A stretch of 64,000 bases of DNA, taken from Lutimaribacter saemankumensis (GTDB lineage Bacteria; Pseudomonadota; Alphaproteobacteria; Rhodobacterales; Rhodobacteraceae). Under the pieces are notes generated by a model. That model was not told the origin of the DNA, made no database searches, and was given only the letters and a program-made list of their open reading frames with translations. Location of the stretch: positions 208,865 to 272,864 of the forward strand of contig NZ_FNEB01000006.1 of assembly GCF_900100005.1 (NCBI RefSeq). Reading direction: 5' to 3'. The translations under genes were made by a program, and so were the position numbers. This document shows, one piece after another, positions 13,198 through 21,699 of this stretch. The stretch's first letter is position 1. Every line of letters starts with the position of its first letter.

Positions 13198-13797
13198 ATG
13201 GCCCATATCGACTACTTTTTTTCCACCCTGTCGCCCTATTGCTATCTGGCAGGCACACGGTTGGAGGAAATCGCCGCCCGCCATGGCGCGACGATCACCT
13301 ACAAACCCTTCGATCTGATCGCGGCATTCCCGCGCACCGGTGGTCTGCCCGTCGATCAGCGCCACCCGTCGCGCACGGCCTATCGCGCGCAGGAATTGCC
13401 GCGCCAGGCGAAAAAGCGGGGTATGCCGCTGAACTTTCGGCCCGCGCACTTTCCGACGAATGCCGCGCCCTCGTCCTATGCGATCATTGCCGCGCAGGCA
13501 GCCGGGGGCGGCGATCTTGGCGCGCTGGTGCATGGCATCCTGCGGGCCGTCTGGGTCGAAGATCGCGACATCGCCCAGGATGACGTGATCCGCGATTGCC
13601 TGACGGCGGCGGGCTTCGATCCCGCACTGGCGGACAAGGGGCTGCTGGCCGGGGCCGAAACCTATGCCGCGAACCTTGAAGAGGCGGTCAGCCGGGGCGT
13701 GTTCGGCGCACCTTTCTACATCACCGACGACGGGCAGATGTTCTGGGGACAGGACAGGCTGGACGATCTCGACGCATATCTTGCGGGTGAACTCTGA
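13198..13797 (+). CDS. 2-hydroxychromene-2-carboxylate isomerase family protein (DsbA-like fold)
   Basis: This 199-residue protein has the thioredoxin/DsbA-like HCCA-isomerase pattern: N-terminal DYFFSTLSPYCYLAG, where Ser replaces the usual redox Cys, then FRPAHFPTN, and C-terminal RGVFGAPFYITDDGQMFWGQDRL. Family members are glutathione-dependent isomerases in aromatic degradation, but many homologues have unknown substrates. No aromatic pathway genes are nearby. AGGGAAG precedes the ATG. The stop overlaps the next ATG by one base (TGATG). Confidence 0.85.
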   Translation: MAHIDYFFSTLSPYCYLAGTRLEEIAARHGATITYKPFDLIAAFPRTGGLPVDQRHPSRTAYRAQELPRQAKKRGMPLNFRPAHFPTNAAPSSYAIIAAQAAGGGDLGALVHGILRAVWVEDRDIAQDDVIRDCLTAAGFDPALADKGLLAGAETYAANLEEAVSRGVFGAPFYITDDGQMFWGQDRLDDLDAYLAGEL

Positions 13798-14633
13798 TGC
13801 CCGTCGACAAGCGCGGCGGCGTCGATACGCATTGGGTGCGGATGGGCAGCGGCAAGCGCAAGGCGCTGCTCCTGCATTGTTCGCTGGGGCACGCCGGCGG
13901 CTGGCAGGGCATGGCGCGCGCGCTGGACGACATGCTGGACATGGTTGCGTTCGACCTGCCCAGCCACGGGCGCAGCGCCGAATGGGACGGCGTCAGCGAC
14001 CTGCAATCCCAATCGATGGACATGGCGCTGGATTTCCTTGATCCGCACCAGCCGATGGACCTGATCGGGCACAGTTTCGGCGGCACAATCGCACTGCGCA
14101 TCGCGGCGGAACGCCCTGAACTGGTGCGTAGCCTGGTTCTGATCGAACCGGTGTTCTTTGCAATCGCCATGCATGACCGCCCCGACCTGAAAGAGGCGCA
14201 TGAACAGGATCTCGGTGCCTATTACCGCGCGATGGATGCCGACAACCTCGAAGAGGCAACCCGGATCTTTACCGGGTTCTGGGGGGACGGCCGCGCATGG
14301 GATACGATCCCCGAGCCGCAGCGCGCCTCGATGATCAAACGTATCAGGCTGGTTCATGCCGGGCATCCGCAGATCTATGGCGACAAGGCTGGGCTCTTGG
14401 CCAGTGGCGCGTTGGAAAAGATCAGCCAGCCGACGCTGTTGATCGAAGGGGCGGAGTCACCCCGTTACATCGCCGCGATCAACGATGGGCTGATGGCGCG
14501 CCTGCGCCGGGCCGAACGTGCGGTGATAGACGGGGCAGGGCACATGGTGCCGATCACCCACCCGCAAGAGGTAGCCGCGCAGGTGCGCGGCTTCCTTGAA
14601 ACCGTTCCCGAAGAGCAGCCGACGCTGCCCTGA
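13797..14633 (+). CDS. Alpha/beta-hydrolase fold protein
   Basis: This 278-residue cytoplasmic alpha/beta hydrolase has the oxyanion region LLLHCSLGHAGGW, the nucleophile elbow GHSFGG and the catalytic His in GAGHMVP. The catalytic set looks complete. The start overlaps the preceding isomerase gene, so the two are probably one transcript. The substrate cannot be deduced. Confidence 0.85.
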   Translation: MPVDKRGGVDTHWVRMGSGKRKALLLHCSLGHAGGWQGMARALDDMLDMVAFDLPSHGRSAEWDGVSDLQSQSMDMALDFLDPHQPMDLIGHSFGGTIALRIAAERPELVRSLVLIEPVFFAIAMHDRPDLKEAHEQDLGAYYRAMDADNLEEATRIFTGFWGDGRAWDTIPEPQRASMIKRIRLVHAGHPQIYGDKAGLLASGALEKISQPTLLIEGAESPRYIAAINDGLMARLRRAERAVIDGAGHMVPITHPQEVAAQVRGFLETVPEEQPTLP

Positions 14634-14636
14634 CGG

Positions 14637-15683
14637 TCAGCCCTTTGCCAAGGCCACGAACTGGTCGATCTGCGCGGCGCTGATCGACCAGTCGGTCACC
14701 ATCCTGCATGGCAGCAACTCGTTCGGATCGCCCGCATCCGCGTCGCCCGCCAGCAGGTAATAGACCGCGCCGCCATCCTGCAGGCGCTTGTGGACCGCGC
14801 GTGGCATGTCGGCGTAAATCATGTTGGCCTGGGGATCGTGCAGCAACGCGACGCCTGAAACGCCGGCCAGACCGTCGGCCAGCCGCCGGCAATTCGCATT
14901 CGCCGCGCGCGCGCTTTTCAGCCACAGATCGTCCGTCAGATAGGCCTCCATCTGTGCGGAAAGATAGCGGTGCTTGGAAAACAGATGCGCGCCGCGCTTG
15001 CGCCGCAGCTCGAATTCCCACGACCTTTCGGGGTTGAAGAAGATCACGGCCTCGACGCCGGGGCATCCGTTCTTGGTCCCGCCAAAGCTGACTGCGTCGA
15101 TGCCGGCCTTCCAGGTCATTTCGGCCGGCGTGCAGCCAAGCGCCACAAGCGCATTGGCAAAGCGGGCGCCGTCCAGATGGCATTGCAGGCCGAACTCACG
15201 CGCGACGGAGGTCAGCGCCGACAGCTCTTGCAGGCTGTATATCCGGCCACGCTCGGTCACCTGCGTGATCGACACCGGCCCTCGCTGCGGCCCGTGTACG
15301 CCGCGCGTTTCCTCGGCCTCGATGGCGGCACGCAGGCTGTCGGCGGTCATCTTGTCGCTGTCACCCACCAGCGTCAGTTTGGCGCCGCCGGAATAGAACT
15401 CGGGCGCATTGCACTCGTCCTCGTGGATATGGGCCACGGGCGAACAGAACACCGTCTGGAAAGGCTGGCACATGTTGGCCAATGCCAGCGAATTGGCAGC
15501 CGTGCCCGTCGCGACCAGGTAAACCGCCGCATCCGGCGCTTCAAAGATTTCGCGGATACGGGCGCGCACACGATCCATGATCGCATCGGCGCCATAGGGC
15601 AGGGCAAAGCCCTGGTTGGCATCCATCAGCGCCTGCATCACCTGCGGATGCGCGGGCCCTGCGTTGTCAGAAGCGAAAAACAT
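14637..15683 (-). CDS. ltaE: Low-specificity L-threonine aldolase
   Basis: This 348-residue PLP enzyme cleaves threonine/allo-threonine to glycine and acetaldehyde. Family landmarks are FASDNAGPAHP at the N-terminus, the aromatic/His region EDECNAPEF, CHLDGARFANA, and the PLP lysine in SFGGTKNG. It ends an operon: its ATG overlaps the YcgN-family stop by one base, and that gene overlaps ribF. It is convergent with the hydrolase, with a 3-base gap. Confidence 0.92.
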   Translation of the reverse strand: MFFASDNAGPAHPQVMQALMDANQGFALPYGADAIMDRVRARIREIFEAPDAAVYLVATGTAANSLALANMCQPFQTVFCSPVAHIHEDECNAPEFYSGGAKLTLVGDSDKMTADSLRAAIEAEETRGVHGPQRGPVSITQVTERGRIYSLQELSALTSVAREFGLQCHLDGARFANALVALGCTPAEMTWKAGIDAVSFGGTKNGCPGVEAVIFFNPERSWEFELRRKRGAHLFSKHRYLSAQMEAYLTDDLWLKSARAANANCRRLADGLAGVSGVALLHDPQANMIYADMPRAVHKRLQDGGAVYYLLAGDADAGDPNELLPCRMVTDWSISAAQIDQFVALAKG

Positions 15684-16141
15684 CAGGTCGGCTCCTCGAT
15701 TATGTGGTCTTCCCAGTCGTCATCGTCGACTTCGAATTCGGGCACGGTACGGCCCTGCATCGACACGCCCGCACGGTGGACACTGTCGGGGTCGCCCGAA
15801 ATCAGCGGGTGCCAGTCGAACAGCGGGCGGCCCTGCCAAAGCAGTTTATAGGCGCAGGTTTCCGGCATCCAGTACAGGTTGCGGTCCATGTTCTGCGGTT
15901 TCAACACGATACATTCCGGCACGAACTGGTGGCGTATCTCGTACTGGCTGCAGCGGCAGGTCGCATCGTCGAACAAGCGGCAGGCCACGTTGGTCAGCGC
16001 CACTTCGGCGGTGTCCTCGTCTTCGAGCTTGTTCATGCAGCATTTGCCGCAGCCGTCGCACAGGGCTTCCCACTCGGCCCGCGTCATGCGTTCCAGCGGT
16101 ACGGTTTCCCAGAACCGGGGGCGGAGGTTGGACGCGGTCAT
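15683..16141 (-). CDS. YcgN/UPF0260 family cysteine-cluster protein
   Basis: This 152-residue protein has the UPF0260 cysteine cluster CDGCGKCC near residue 28, followed by C54, C62, C64 and C77, the spacing seen in predicted Fe-S or zinc-binding YcgN/YkgJ-like proteins. The ending is acidic. The function is unknown. The ATG overlaps the ribF stop by four bases (ATGA) and its own stop overlaps ltaE, so the three genes should be co-translated. Confidence 0.9.
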   Translation of the reverse strand: MTASNLRPRFWETVPLERMTRAEWEALCDGCGKCCMNKLEDEDTAEVALTNVACRLFDDATCRCSQYEIRHQFVPECIVLKPQNMDRNLYWMPETCAYKLLWQGRPLFDWHPLISGDPDSVHRAGVSMQGRTVPEFEVDDDDWEDHIIEEPT

Positions 16142-17076
16142 ACAGCCGCCAGGATGGTGCGGGCGCGTTGGCAATCCGCGTCCATCTGCGCGATCAACCC
16201 GTCGAGGCCGTCGAACTTTTCTTCCGGCCGGAGATATTCCACCAGCCCGATCGACAATTCGGCGCCGTACAGATCGCCGGAAAAATCGAAGATGAACGTT
16301 TCCAGGTTCGGGCGTTCGCCGTTGAACATCGGCCGCACCCCGATCGAGGCCGCACCGTGATAGCTGCCCCGGTGCGGGCCATCCAGCACATCGACCAGCA
16401 CCGCATAGACGCCGAAACGCGGCGGGTGCAGGTTGTCGATCGACATGTTGGCGGTGGGATAGCCAAGGTGCCGCCCCCGCTGCTCGCCGCCGATCACCTC
16501 GCCCTCGATCCGGTGCCAATGGCCCAGCATGGCCGCCGCGTCGCGCGGGCGGCCTTCGCTTAGTGCGTTGCGGATCGCGGTCGAGGACACCTCGCCGCCT
16601 TCACCCTCAATCAGCGTGGCGATCGTGACACCGAACCCCAAGTCACGGCCGAACCGTTGCAGGTCAGAGGCATTGCCGGCACGGCCCTTGCCGAAACAGA
16701 AATCGGCGCCCACCACGACATGACGCAGGCCAAGGCCGCGATGAATGACGTCGCGGGCGAATTCCTCGGGGCTCAGCCCGGCCAGCGCGGCGTTGAAATT
16801 CAGCTCATAAAGCCGCTCGACCCCCAACTTTTCCAGCCGGTGGGCGCGCGCCTCGCGGCCCATCAGGCGAAAGGGCGGGGCGTCGGGCGCGAAATACTGG
16901 CGGGGGTGCGGCTCGAACGTCATCACGCCCAGTGGCGCGCCGATATCGGCACCCGCGCGCCGCGCCAGGTCGATCACCGACTGGTGGCCCAGATGCACGC
17001 CGTCGAAATTCCCGATCGCTGCGCTTGCGCCCCGGTCTTTCTCGGCCACGAAAGTGTAATCGCGGATGATACGCAT
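16138..17076 (-). CDS. ribF: Bifunctional riboflavin kinase / FAD synthetase
   Basis: This 312-residue enzyme converts riboflavin to FMN and then FAD. The N-terminal adenylyltransferase domain has IGNFDGVHLGH near residues 21-31 and GADFCFGKGR. The C-terminal flavokinase domain has GRHLGYPTANM and GVYAVLVD. An upstream ATG at 17112 is possible, but the start at 17076 gives the usual N-terminus (MRIIRDY). First gene of ribF-ycgN-ltaE. Confidence 0.95.
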   Translation of the reverse strand: MRIIRDYTFVAEKDRGASAAIGNFDGVHLGHQSVIDLARRAGADIGAPLGVMTFEPHPRQYFAPDAPPFRLMGREARAHRLEKLGVERLYELNFNAALAGLSPEEFARDVIHRGLGLRHVVVGADFCFGKGRAGNASDLQRFGRDLGFGVTIATLIEGEGGEVSSTAIRNALSEGRPRDAAAMLGHWHRIEGEVIGGEQRGRHLGYPTANMSIDNLHPPRFGVYAVLVDVLDGPHRGSYHGAASIGVRPMFNGERPNLETFIFDFSGDLYGAELSIGLVEYLRPEEKFDGLDGLIAQMDADCQRARTILAAV

Positions 17077-17146
17077 GCGCGCAGGGTTAGCCCCCCCTGC
17101 GATCAGGCGCAAGCGCGTTGGGGCTCTTCTTTCGCCGCGTCCTTTG

Positions 17147-17329
17147 TCAGGATTGATGCGGCCCGCGCATCTCGGCCAGGGCCAGGCGAATCCGGCGCCA
17201 GTTCTCGGCTTCGGCGGTGTTGCCTTTCGCCTCGTTCTCGCGCATGCGCTGTGCGGCTTCGGCTATGGCTTTCGATCCACGTGCCTGCATCAGCGCGCGG
17301 GCATATTGTGTCGTCTGGATTGCGTCCAT
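17147..17329 (-). CDS. Small conserved-type hypothetical protein (60 residues)
   Basis: This 60-residue, Arg/Ala/Glu-rich, mostly helical protein starts MDAIQTTQYARALMQARG and ends LALAEMRGPHQS. A good GGGAGG lies nine bases before this ATG. A longer in-frame reading to 17389 lacks such a site. The residue pattern looks coding and reminds me of small uncharacterised Rhodobacterales proteins, but I cannot name a family. It lies upstream of ribF on the same strand, about 70 bases away. Confidence 0.65.
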   Translation of the reverse strand: MDAIQTTQYARALMQARGSKAIAEAAQRMRENEAKGNTAEAENWRRIRLALAEMRGPHQS

Positions 17330-17444
17330 CGTGATGTGCCTCCCTTTGACAGCCCCGCCTGGTGCGCGGGGCTGCAAGGGTGTGCGCATACGCGCGCCAA
17401 ATCAACAAAGCGGCGCTGAAGGCCGCGATTTCGGCGGCTGTCCG

Positions 17445-17750
17445 CTAGCGCAGGCAGAGATACAGCCGCTCGATGGCATAGCTGTACTGCCCGGTCGGCA
17501 GATTGCGCGTGCTGGTGTATTCCGCCCGCTTCTTGTGCCCTTTCGAGCAAATCCGGGCCGCTTCGGTATCTGCCTTCTTGAACGCCGCGGTTCGGACTTC
17601 CGGGGTTGCGAACTCCAACAGGTTACCGTTGAGCTGGATACTGACGCTGTCGCCATTGTACTGAGACACTGCGGGGTTGATGTTGTCCACCGTGACACCG
17701 CACGCGGCGACACCTGCAAAACATACCACTGAAAATAAAATGTTTTTCAT
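17445..17750 (-). CDS. Small lipoprotein of unknown function
   Basis: A 101-residue protein with a lipoprotein signal: MKNILFSVVCFAGVAACG, with the acylated Cys in the VAAC lipobox. The mature part has few motifs, one Cys near the middle (ARICSKG) and one near the C-terminus (LYLCLR), which could form a disulfide in the periplasm. The ATG at 17750 was preferred over an in-frame GTG nine bases upstream because it gives a standard signal peptide. Function unknown. Confidence 0.75.
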   Translation of the reverse strand: MKNILFSVVCFAGVAACGVTVDNINPAVSQYNGDSVSIQLNGNLLEFATPEVRTAAFKKADTEAARICSKGHKKRAEYTSTRNLPTGQYSYAIERLYLCLR

Positions 17751-17845
17751 TTCACTCACTCACTTCACTGATCACCACCGGGTGATTGCCAGCGAAGGAG
17801 AGAGTCGTCAACCTGAAAGTGATTGCCGGCGCATCGTTGCCCGTG

Positions 17846-18289
17846 TTAGTCGAATTTGCCTGTCGGCGCCAGAACGGTCGCTTCGCCGATCAGCACCTTT
17901 TTTCCGTCGACAAGGCAGCGGGTTTCCAACTGCACACGGCGCTTGGCATAGTCGATACCGATCACTTCGACCTCGGCTACAACCGTATCGCCGGGGCGGA
18001 CGGGGGCCAGGAATTTCAGCGACTGCCCCATATAGACAGTGCCGTGACCGGGCAGTTGTTCGCCGATCACCGCCGAGATCAGCCCGGCCGTCAGCATGCC
18101 ATGCGCGATACGTCCCTCGAAAATCGTGTCGCGGGCATAATCGTCGTCCAGGTGCACCGGGTTCCGGTCGGTCGAGACCTGCGCGAACATCTCGATATCC
18201 TCGTCGGTGACGGTTTTGCGCAGGTGGCGCACCATCCCCATTTCGATTTCCTCGATCGTGATCGTTCCGCGCGGCAGGTTGTCCAACAT
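17846..18289 (-). CDS. MaoC-family (R)-specific enoyl-CoA hydratase-like protein
   Basis: This 147-residue single hot-dog domain has the hydratase-2 motif DRNPVHLDDDYA with its Asp and His, followed by GRIAHGMLTAGLIS. It is typical of PhaJ-like proteins that hydrate trans-2-enoyl-CoA to (R)-3-hydroxyacyl-CoA, linking fatty-acid oxidation to polyhydroxyalkanoate. The start at 18289 has GGAGGG five bases upstream, better than the longer in-frame ATG at 18340. Substrate specificity is inferred. Confidence 0.88.
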   Translation of the reverse strand: MLDNLPRGTITIEEIEMGMVRHLRKTVTDEDIEMFAQVSTDRNPVHLDDDYARDTIFEGRIAHGMLTAGLISAVIGEQLPGHGTVYMGQSLKFLAPVRPGDTVVAEVEVIGIDYAKRRVQLETRCLVDGKKVLIGEATVLAPTGKFD

Positions 18290-18390
18290 CCGACCCTCCG
18301 TCTGGCCGTTAAGGTAATTTTTGGACGGTTTTGCGCCCATGTTGGCAACTTTATTGCTTTGCAGCCGCAGAAAATCAAGCGCAAAATGCG

Positions 18391-19266
18391 TCAGCGCAAC
18401 TGTCCAATTGCATAGGTCGGATTGGACATTTCCTTTTCGATATAAGCCTTTAGGGCCTCAGGGTCGGGTTGATGCGACGTTTTGGTTTCGGCGCGCGCCA
18501 AGCCGCCGGAAATGAAAAGGGAATCGATATCCTCGCCCATCGCGCCCTGGATGTCGGTCGCGATGCCGTCACCGATCGCCAGAATCGCCGTATCGCGTAT
18601 GTCCCGCCCCAGCGCGGCCAGCCGGCGGCGCGCAAGATCATAGATCGGCGGGTGCGGCTTGCCGAAATAGAGGCTCTCGCCGCCCATCTCGGTATAGAGC
18701 CGTGCAAGCGCGCCGGCACACCATTCGCGCTCTTCCCCCCGATCCACGACGATATCGGGGTTTGCGCAAAGCAGCTTCAACCCTTTCTGCTTTGCATAAA
18801 GAAACTGGGGCCGGTTCACGTCCGGGTCGGCCATCGGGTCGAACGGGCCGCAGCAAACGATCCCTTCGGCCTCTTCCAGATCGACAAGTTGCACGTCAAC
18901 CGGGTTTTCGATGATGGACAGCGGCTCGAAGAATTCGGCATCGCGCTCCCACTCGCCCATGAACCACAGTTTCCGGCCGACCGCGCCGCGAAACATGGCC
19001 GAGCGCGCGCTGTCGCCGCTGGTGGCGATGGTGTCCCAGGCGTCTTCGGGGACGCCGAACTTGCGCAGCTGCACCTCGACACCCTTGCGCGGCTTGGGCG
19101 AATTCGTGACCAGCACGACGATACCACCCTTTTCGCGATACTCCTGCAACGCGGCGACCGCCGACGGGATCGCCCGCACCCCGTCATGCACGCAGCCCCA
19201 AAGATCGACGAACAGCGCGTCATAAAGATGCGAGATGTCGGAAAGGGCTTCGATGATCTTTGGCAT
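18391..19266 (-). CDS. HAD-superfamily hydrolase, TIGR01459 type (subfamily IIA)
   Basis: This 291-residue protein has HAD motif I as ALFVDLWGCVHDG, motif II LVTNSPKPRKG, a IIA cap, and the C-terminal motif ILAIGDGIATDIQGAMG. The DLWG form, where other HADs have DxDG, is normal for this mainly alphaproteobacterial subgroup. It is related to sugar/nucleotide phosphatases (NagD, pyridoxal phosphatase); the substrate is not known. The start at 19266 excludes a weak N-terminal extension. Confidence 0.9.
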   Translation of the reverse strand: MPKIIEALSDISHLYDALFVDLWGCVHDGVRAIPSAVAALQEYREKGGIVVLVTNSPKPRKGVEVQLRKFGVPEDAWDTIATSGDSARSAMFRGAVGRKLWFMGEWERDAEFFEPLSIIENPVDVQLVDLEEAEGIVCCGPFDPMADPDVNRPQFLYAKQKGLKLLCANPDIVVDRGEEREWCAGALARLYTEMGGESLYFGKPHPPIYDLARRRLAALGRDIRDTAILAIGDGIATDIQGAMGEDIDSLFISGGLARAETKTSHQPDPEALKAYIEKEMSNPTYAIGQLR

Positions 19267-19339
19267 TGGGGCACCTGTCGCTAGTCGTTCAGCCCCGGTA
19301 TGACCGAGACAGGCAGGCTTTTCCACCGGGAAAACCCGT

Positions 19340-19825
19340 TTACCGCGCCTCGGCCAGCAAGGCGTCCAGGTCCAGCCGGGCGTTCGTCATCTCAAGCTCG
19401 CCCGCGGCGTCGCGCGGCCAGTCTTCGGGCGCGCGGTCGCGGTAGATTTCGATCCCGTTTCCGTCCGGGTCGCGGAAATAGATCGCTTCGGACACGCCGT
19501 GATCGGCGGCGCCCTCCAGTTCCACACCGGCCTCCAGCGCGCGCTTCAGCGCCATCCCGAGCGATGCACGGTCGGGGTACAGAAACGCGACGTGATACAG
19601 CCCGGTATGCCCGGCTGCGGGCGGTGTGCCCCCAAGGCTTTCCCAGGTGTTCAGGCCGATATGATGGTGATAGCCGCCTGCCGACAGAAAGGCTGCGTGC
19701 CTGCCATAGCGTTGCTGCAGTTCGAACCCCATCACGTCACGATAGAACCCGATTGCACGGTCCAGATCTGCGACTTTCAGATGCACGTGTCCGATGCGGG
19801 TTTCCGGGTGGGTCACATATGCCAT
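19340..19825 (-). CDS. VOC-family (glyoxalase/ring-cleavage dioxygenase-like) protein
   Basis: This 161-residue vicinal-oxygen-chelate protein shows the metal-site strands IGHVHLKVADLDRAIGFY, GGYHHHIGLNTW and GLYHVAFLYPD, and ends EAIYFRDPDGNGIEIYRDR. Layout is like CatE-type catechol dioxygenase domains, but with a single module pair. GGAGAAAAC precedes the chosen ATG. The activity is unassigned. Confidence 0.85.
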   Translation of the reverse strand: MAYVTHPETRIGHVHLKVADLDRAIGFYRDVMGFELQQRYGRHAAFLSAGGYHHHIGLNTWESLGGTPPAAGHTGLYHVAFLYPDRASLGMALKRALEAGVELEGAADHGVSEAIYFRDPDGNGIEIYRDRAPEDWPRDAAGELEMTNARLDLDALLAEAR

Positions 19826-19910
19826 TTCCGTTTTCTCCTTGGTCGGACCGGAAAGTAGGCAGTCGGCGCCGCGCATGAAACACCCTGATGCGCACCGATG
19901 GTGTGCGAAA

Positions 19911-19939
19911 CGAAAAACGCCGTCCCCACGGGGACGGCG
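19911..19939 (-). terminator. Terminator of the pyrophosphatase gene
   Basis: On the minus strand a 10-base stem (CGCCGTCCCC, tight loop, GGGGACGGCG; 19918-19939) is followed by TTTTTCGTTT. It lies 31 bases after the ppaC stop. Confidence 0.88.
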
Positions 19940-19970
19940 CATTTCGGTTTTCAAGGGGCGTGTGACCCGG

Positions 19971-20891
19971 TCAGACCTTCAGGTTCGGAATGATCTGCTT
20001 TTTGCGGCTCATGATGCCGGGCAGTACCACGGTGTCGCCCGAAACCGTCGCGCCAAAGCTTTTCTCGGCCACGGATTTCACCAGATCGTTGGGCACCAGC
20101 AGCGTGGCTTCCTCGTTCAGGATGTCGACGACAAACAGCAGCACCTGGTCGGCGCCGTCTTCCTTGGCCACGTCCACCATCGACGCCATCAGGCTGTCTT
20201 TGCGGTCCAGCACCAGCTTGGGTGCGGTGGTTTCCAGAACGCTGACGCGGAAATCCTTGCCGCCTACGGTGTATTCCTTGCTGTCCATGCGCAGCAGTTC
20301 GGCGTCCGAGAACGCGGAAACGTCCGATTTCGCCTCGAACATCTCGGAGGCATAGGCGGAAATGTCGATGCCAAGGTCGGCGGCCAGTTTTTCCACCACG
20401 GCGCGGTCATGATCGGTGGTGGTGGGGCTGCGGAATTCCAGCGTGTCCGACAGGATGCACGACAGCATCATGCCCTTGACCCTCTCGGGCATCTTGGCGG
20501 CATCGTCGCCCATCAGGTCGTACATGATGGTGGCGGTGCAGGCCAGCGGGCGCACGGTGATGTCGATCGGACCCTTGGTTTCCAGCCCGCCCACCAACTT
20601 GTGGTGGTCGATGATCGCGGTCACGTCCAGATCGTTGACGTTGCCGGGCAGTTCGGCGGGGTTGTTGGTGTCGACGATCACGACGGAGGTGCCGTCGGCG
20701 ATCTCGGTCACGATGCGCGGCTTGGGGCAGTCCCAACGGTTCAGGACGAATGCCGCCTCGGTGTTGGGCTCACCCAGCAGGACGGCCTCGGCGGGGGTGT
20801 TCTTCACCTCGTTGAGGTACCAGGCCCAGATGATCGGCGAGCCGGTGGAATCGGTATCGGGGGATTTGTGCCCGAAAACTAGTGTGGTCAT
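19971..20891 (-). CDS. ppaC: Manganese-dependent inorganic pyrophosphatase (family II)
   Basis: This 306-residue DHH-family enzyme hydrolyses pyrophosphate. Signature segments are GHKSPDTDS near the N-terminus, VVIVDTNNP, the DHH triad in AIIDHHKLVGG, and SDTLEFRSPTTTDHD. The C-terminal DHHA2 domain ends SRKKQIIPNL. The start at 20891 has GAGG upstream and gives the usual MTTLVFGHK. It should pull biosynthetic reactions such as PRPP use forward. Confidence 0.94.
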   Translation of the reverse strand: MTTLVFGHKSPDTDSTGSPIIWAWYLNEVKNTPAEAVLLGEPNTEAAFVLNRWDCPKPRIVTEIADGTSVVIVDTNNPAELPGNVNDLDVTAIIDHHKLVGGLETKGPIDITVRPLACTATIMYDLMGDDAAKMPERVKGMMLSCILSDTLEFRSPTTTDHDRAVVEKLAADLGIDISAYASEMFEAKSDVSAFSDAELLRMDSKEYTVGGKDFRVSVLETTAPKLVLDRKDSLMASMVDVAKEDGADQVLLFVVDILNEEATLLVPNDLVKSVAEKSFGATVSGDTVVLPGIMSRKKQIIPNLKV

Positions 20892-21027
20892 GGGATGCCT
20901 CGTTCGAATGCGCATTTTCGCGCGCCTTATAGGGGTGTGTCGCGGGCTTGTCACCTGCTGCGTTGCAGCATCGCGCGGGTGGCATGGCGGAATTGCACCA
21001 TGCGGTTTGGCGCGCTAGGAATTTTTC

Positions 21028-21699
21028 ATGGCACGAGTGGCGGAAACCGATCTCTATGCGCCCGTCAAGGCGTTCCTCGAGGCGCAGGGATTCGAGGTCA
21101 AGGCCGAGGTCGCGGGCATCGACGTGATGGCCTGCGGGGGCGACGGCACGCCGCCCGTCATCGTCGAATTGAAAGCCGGGTTTTCGCTGGCCCTGTTGCA
21201 CCAGGCCTGCGAAAGGCTGGCGCTTTCGGACCACGTCTATGTGTGCGTGCCGCGGCAGACGGGCCGGGCCAGTTGGAAGGCGTTGAAGGCGAATGTCCGG
21301 CTATGCCGGCGGCTGGGGATCGGTGTGATGACGGTGCGTCTTCGCGACGGGCTGGTCGAGGTTCATGCCGATCCGGGGCCCTATGCGCCGCGCAAGGCGC
21401 CGCGCAAGACCGCGCGGTTGTTGCGCGATTTCGCGCGGTTGCGGGGCGATCCCAATACCGGCGGGACACGCGGTCAGGTGATGACGCCCTACCGGCAGGA
21501 CGCGGTGACGATCGCCACCCACCTGTCTGTATCCGGGGCCAGCAAGGGGGCGGACGTCGCGGGCGCCACGGGCGTGCCCAACGCCACGCGGGTGATGGCC
21601 GACAATCATTATGGCTGGTTTGTCCGCATACGGACCGGGATTTACGACCTGACCGACGACGGCCGCGCGGCGATCACGGATCGAACGCCAGCGCAGTGA
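21028..21699 (+). CDS. DUF2161 family putative PD-(D/E)XK-type phosphodiesterase
   Basis: This 223-residue protein has a PD-(D/E)XK-like core: an early Glu in AETDLY, then GIDVMAC and VIVELKAG (D-x(n)-ExK), followed by SLALLHQACERL. The C-terminal half is basic and ends in a winged-helix-like segment (YRQDAVTIATHLSVSGASKGADVA). The fold suggests a nuclease, but no activity is assigned. Its last 26 bases overlap the end of the convergent TraB gene. Confidence 0.85.
   Translation: MARVAETDLYAPVKAFLEAQGFEVKAEVAGIDVMACGGDGTPPVIVELKAGFSLALLHQACERLALSDHVYVCVPRQTGRASWKALKANVRLCRRLGIGVMTVRLRDGLVEVHADPGPYAPRKAPRKTARLLRDFARLRGDPNTGGTRGQVMTPYRQDAVTIATHLSVSGASKGADVAGATGVPNATRVMADNHYGWFVRIRTGIYDLTDDGRAAITDRTPAQ

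Noticed and set aside
17351..17373. Hairpin AGCCCCGC / GCGGGGCT
   Set aside because: A good stem but no T-run on either strand, so it was not called a terminator.
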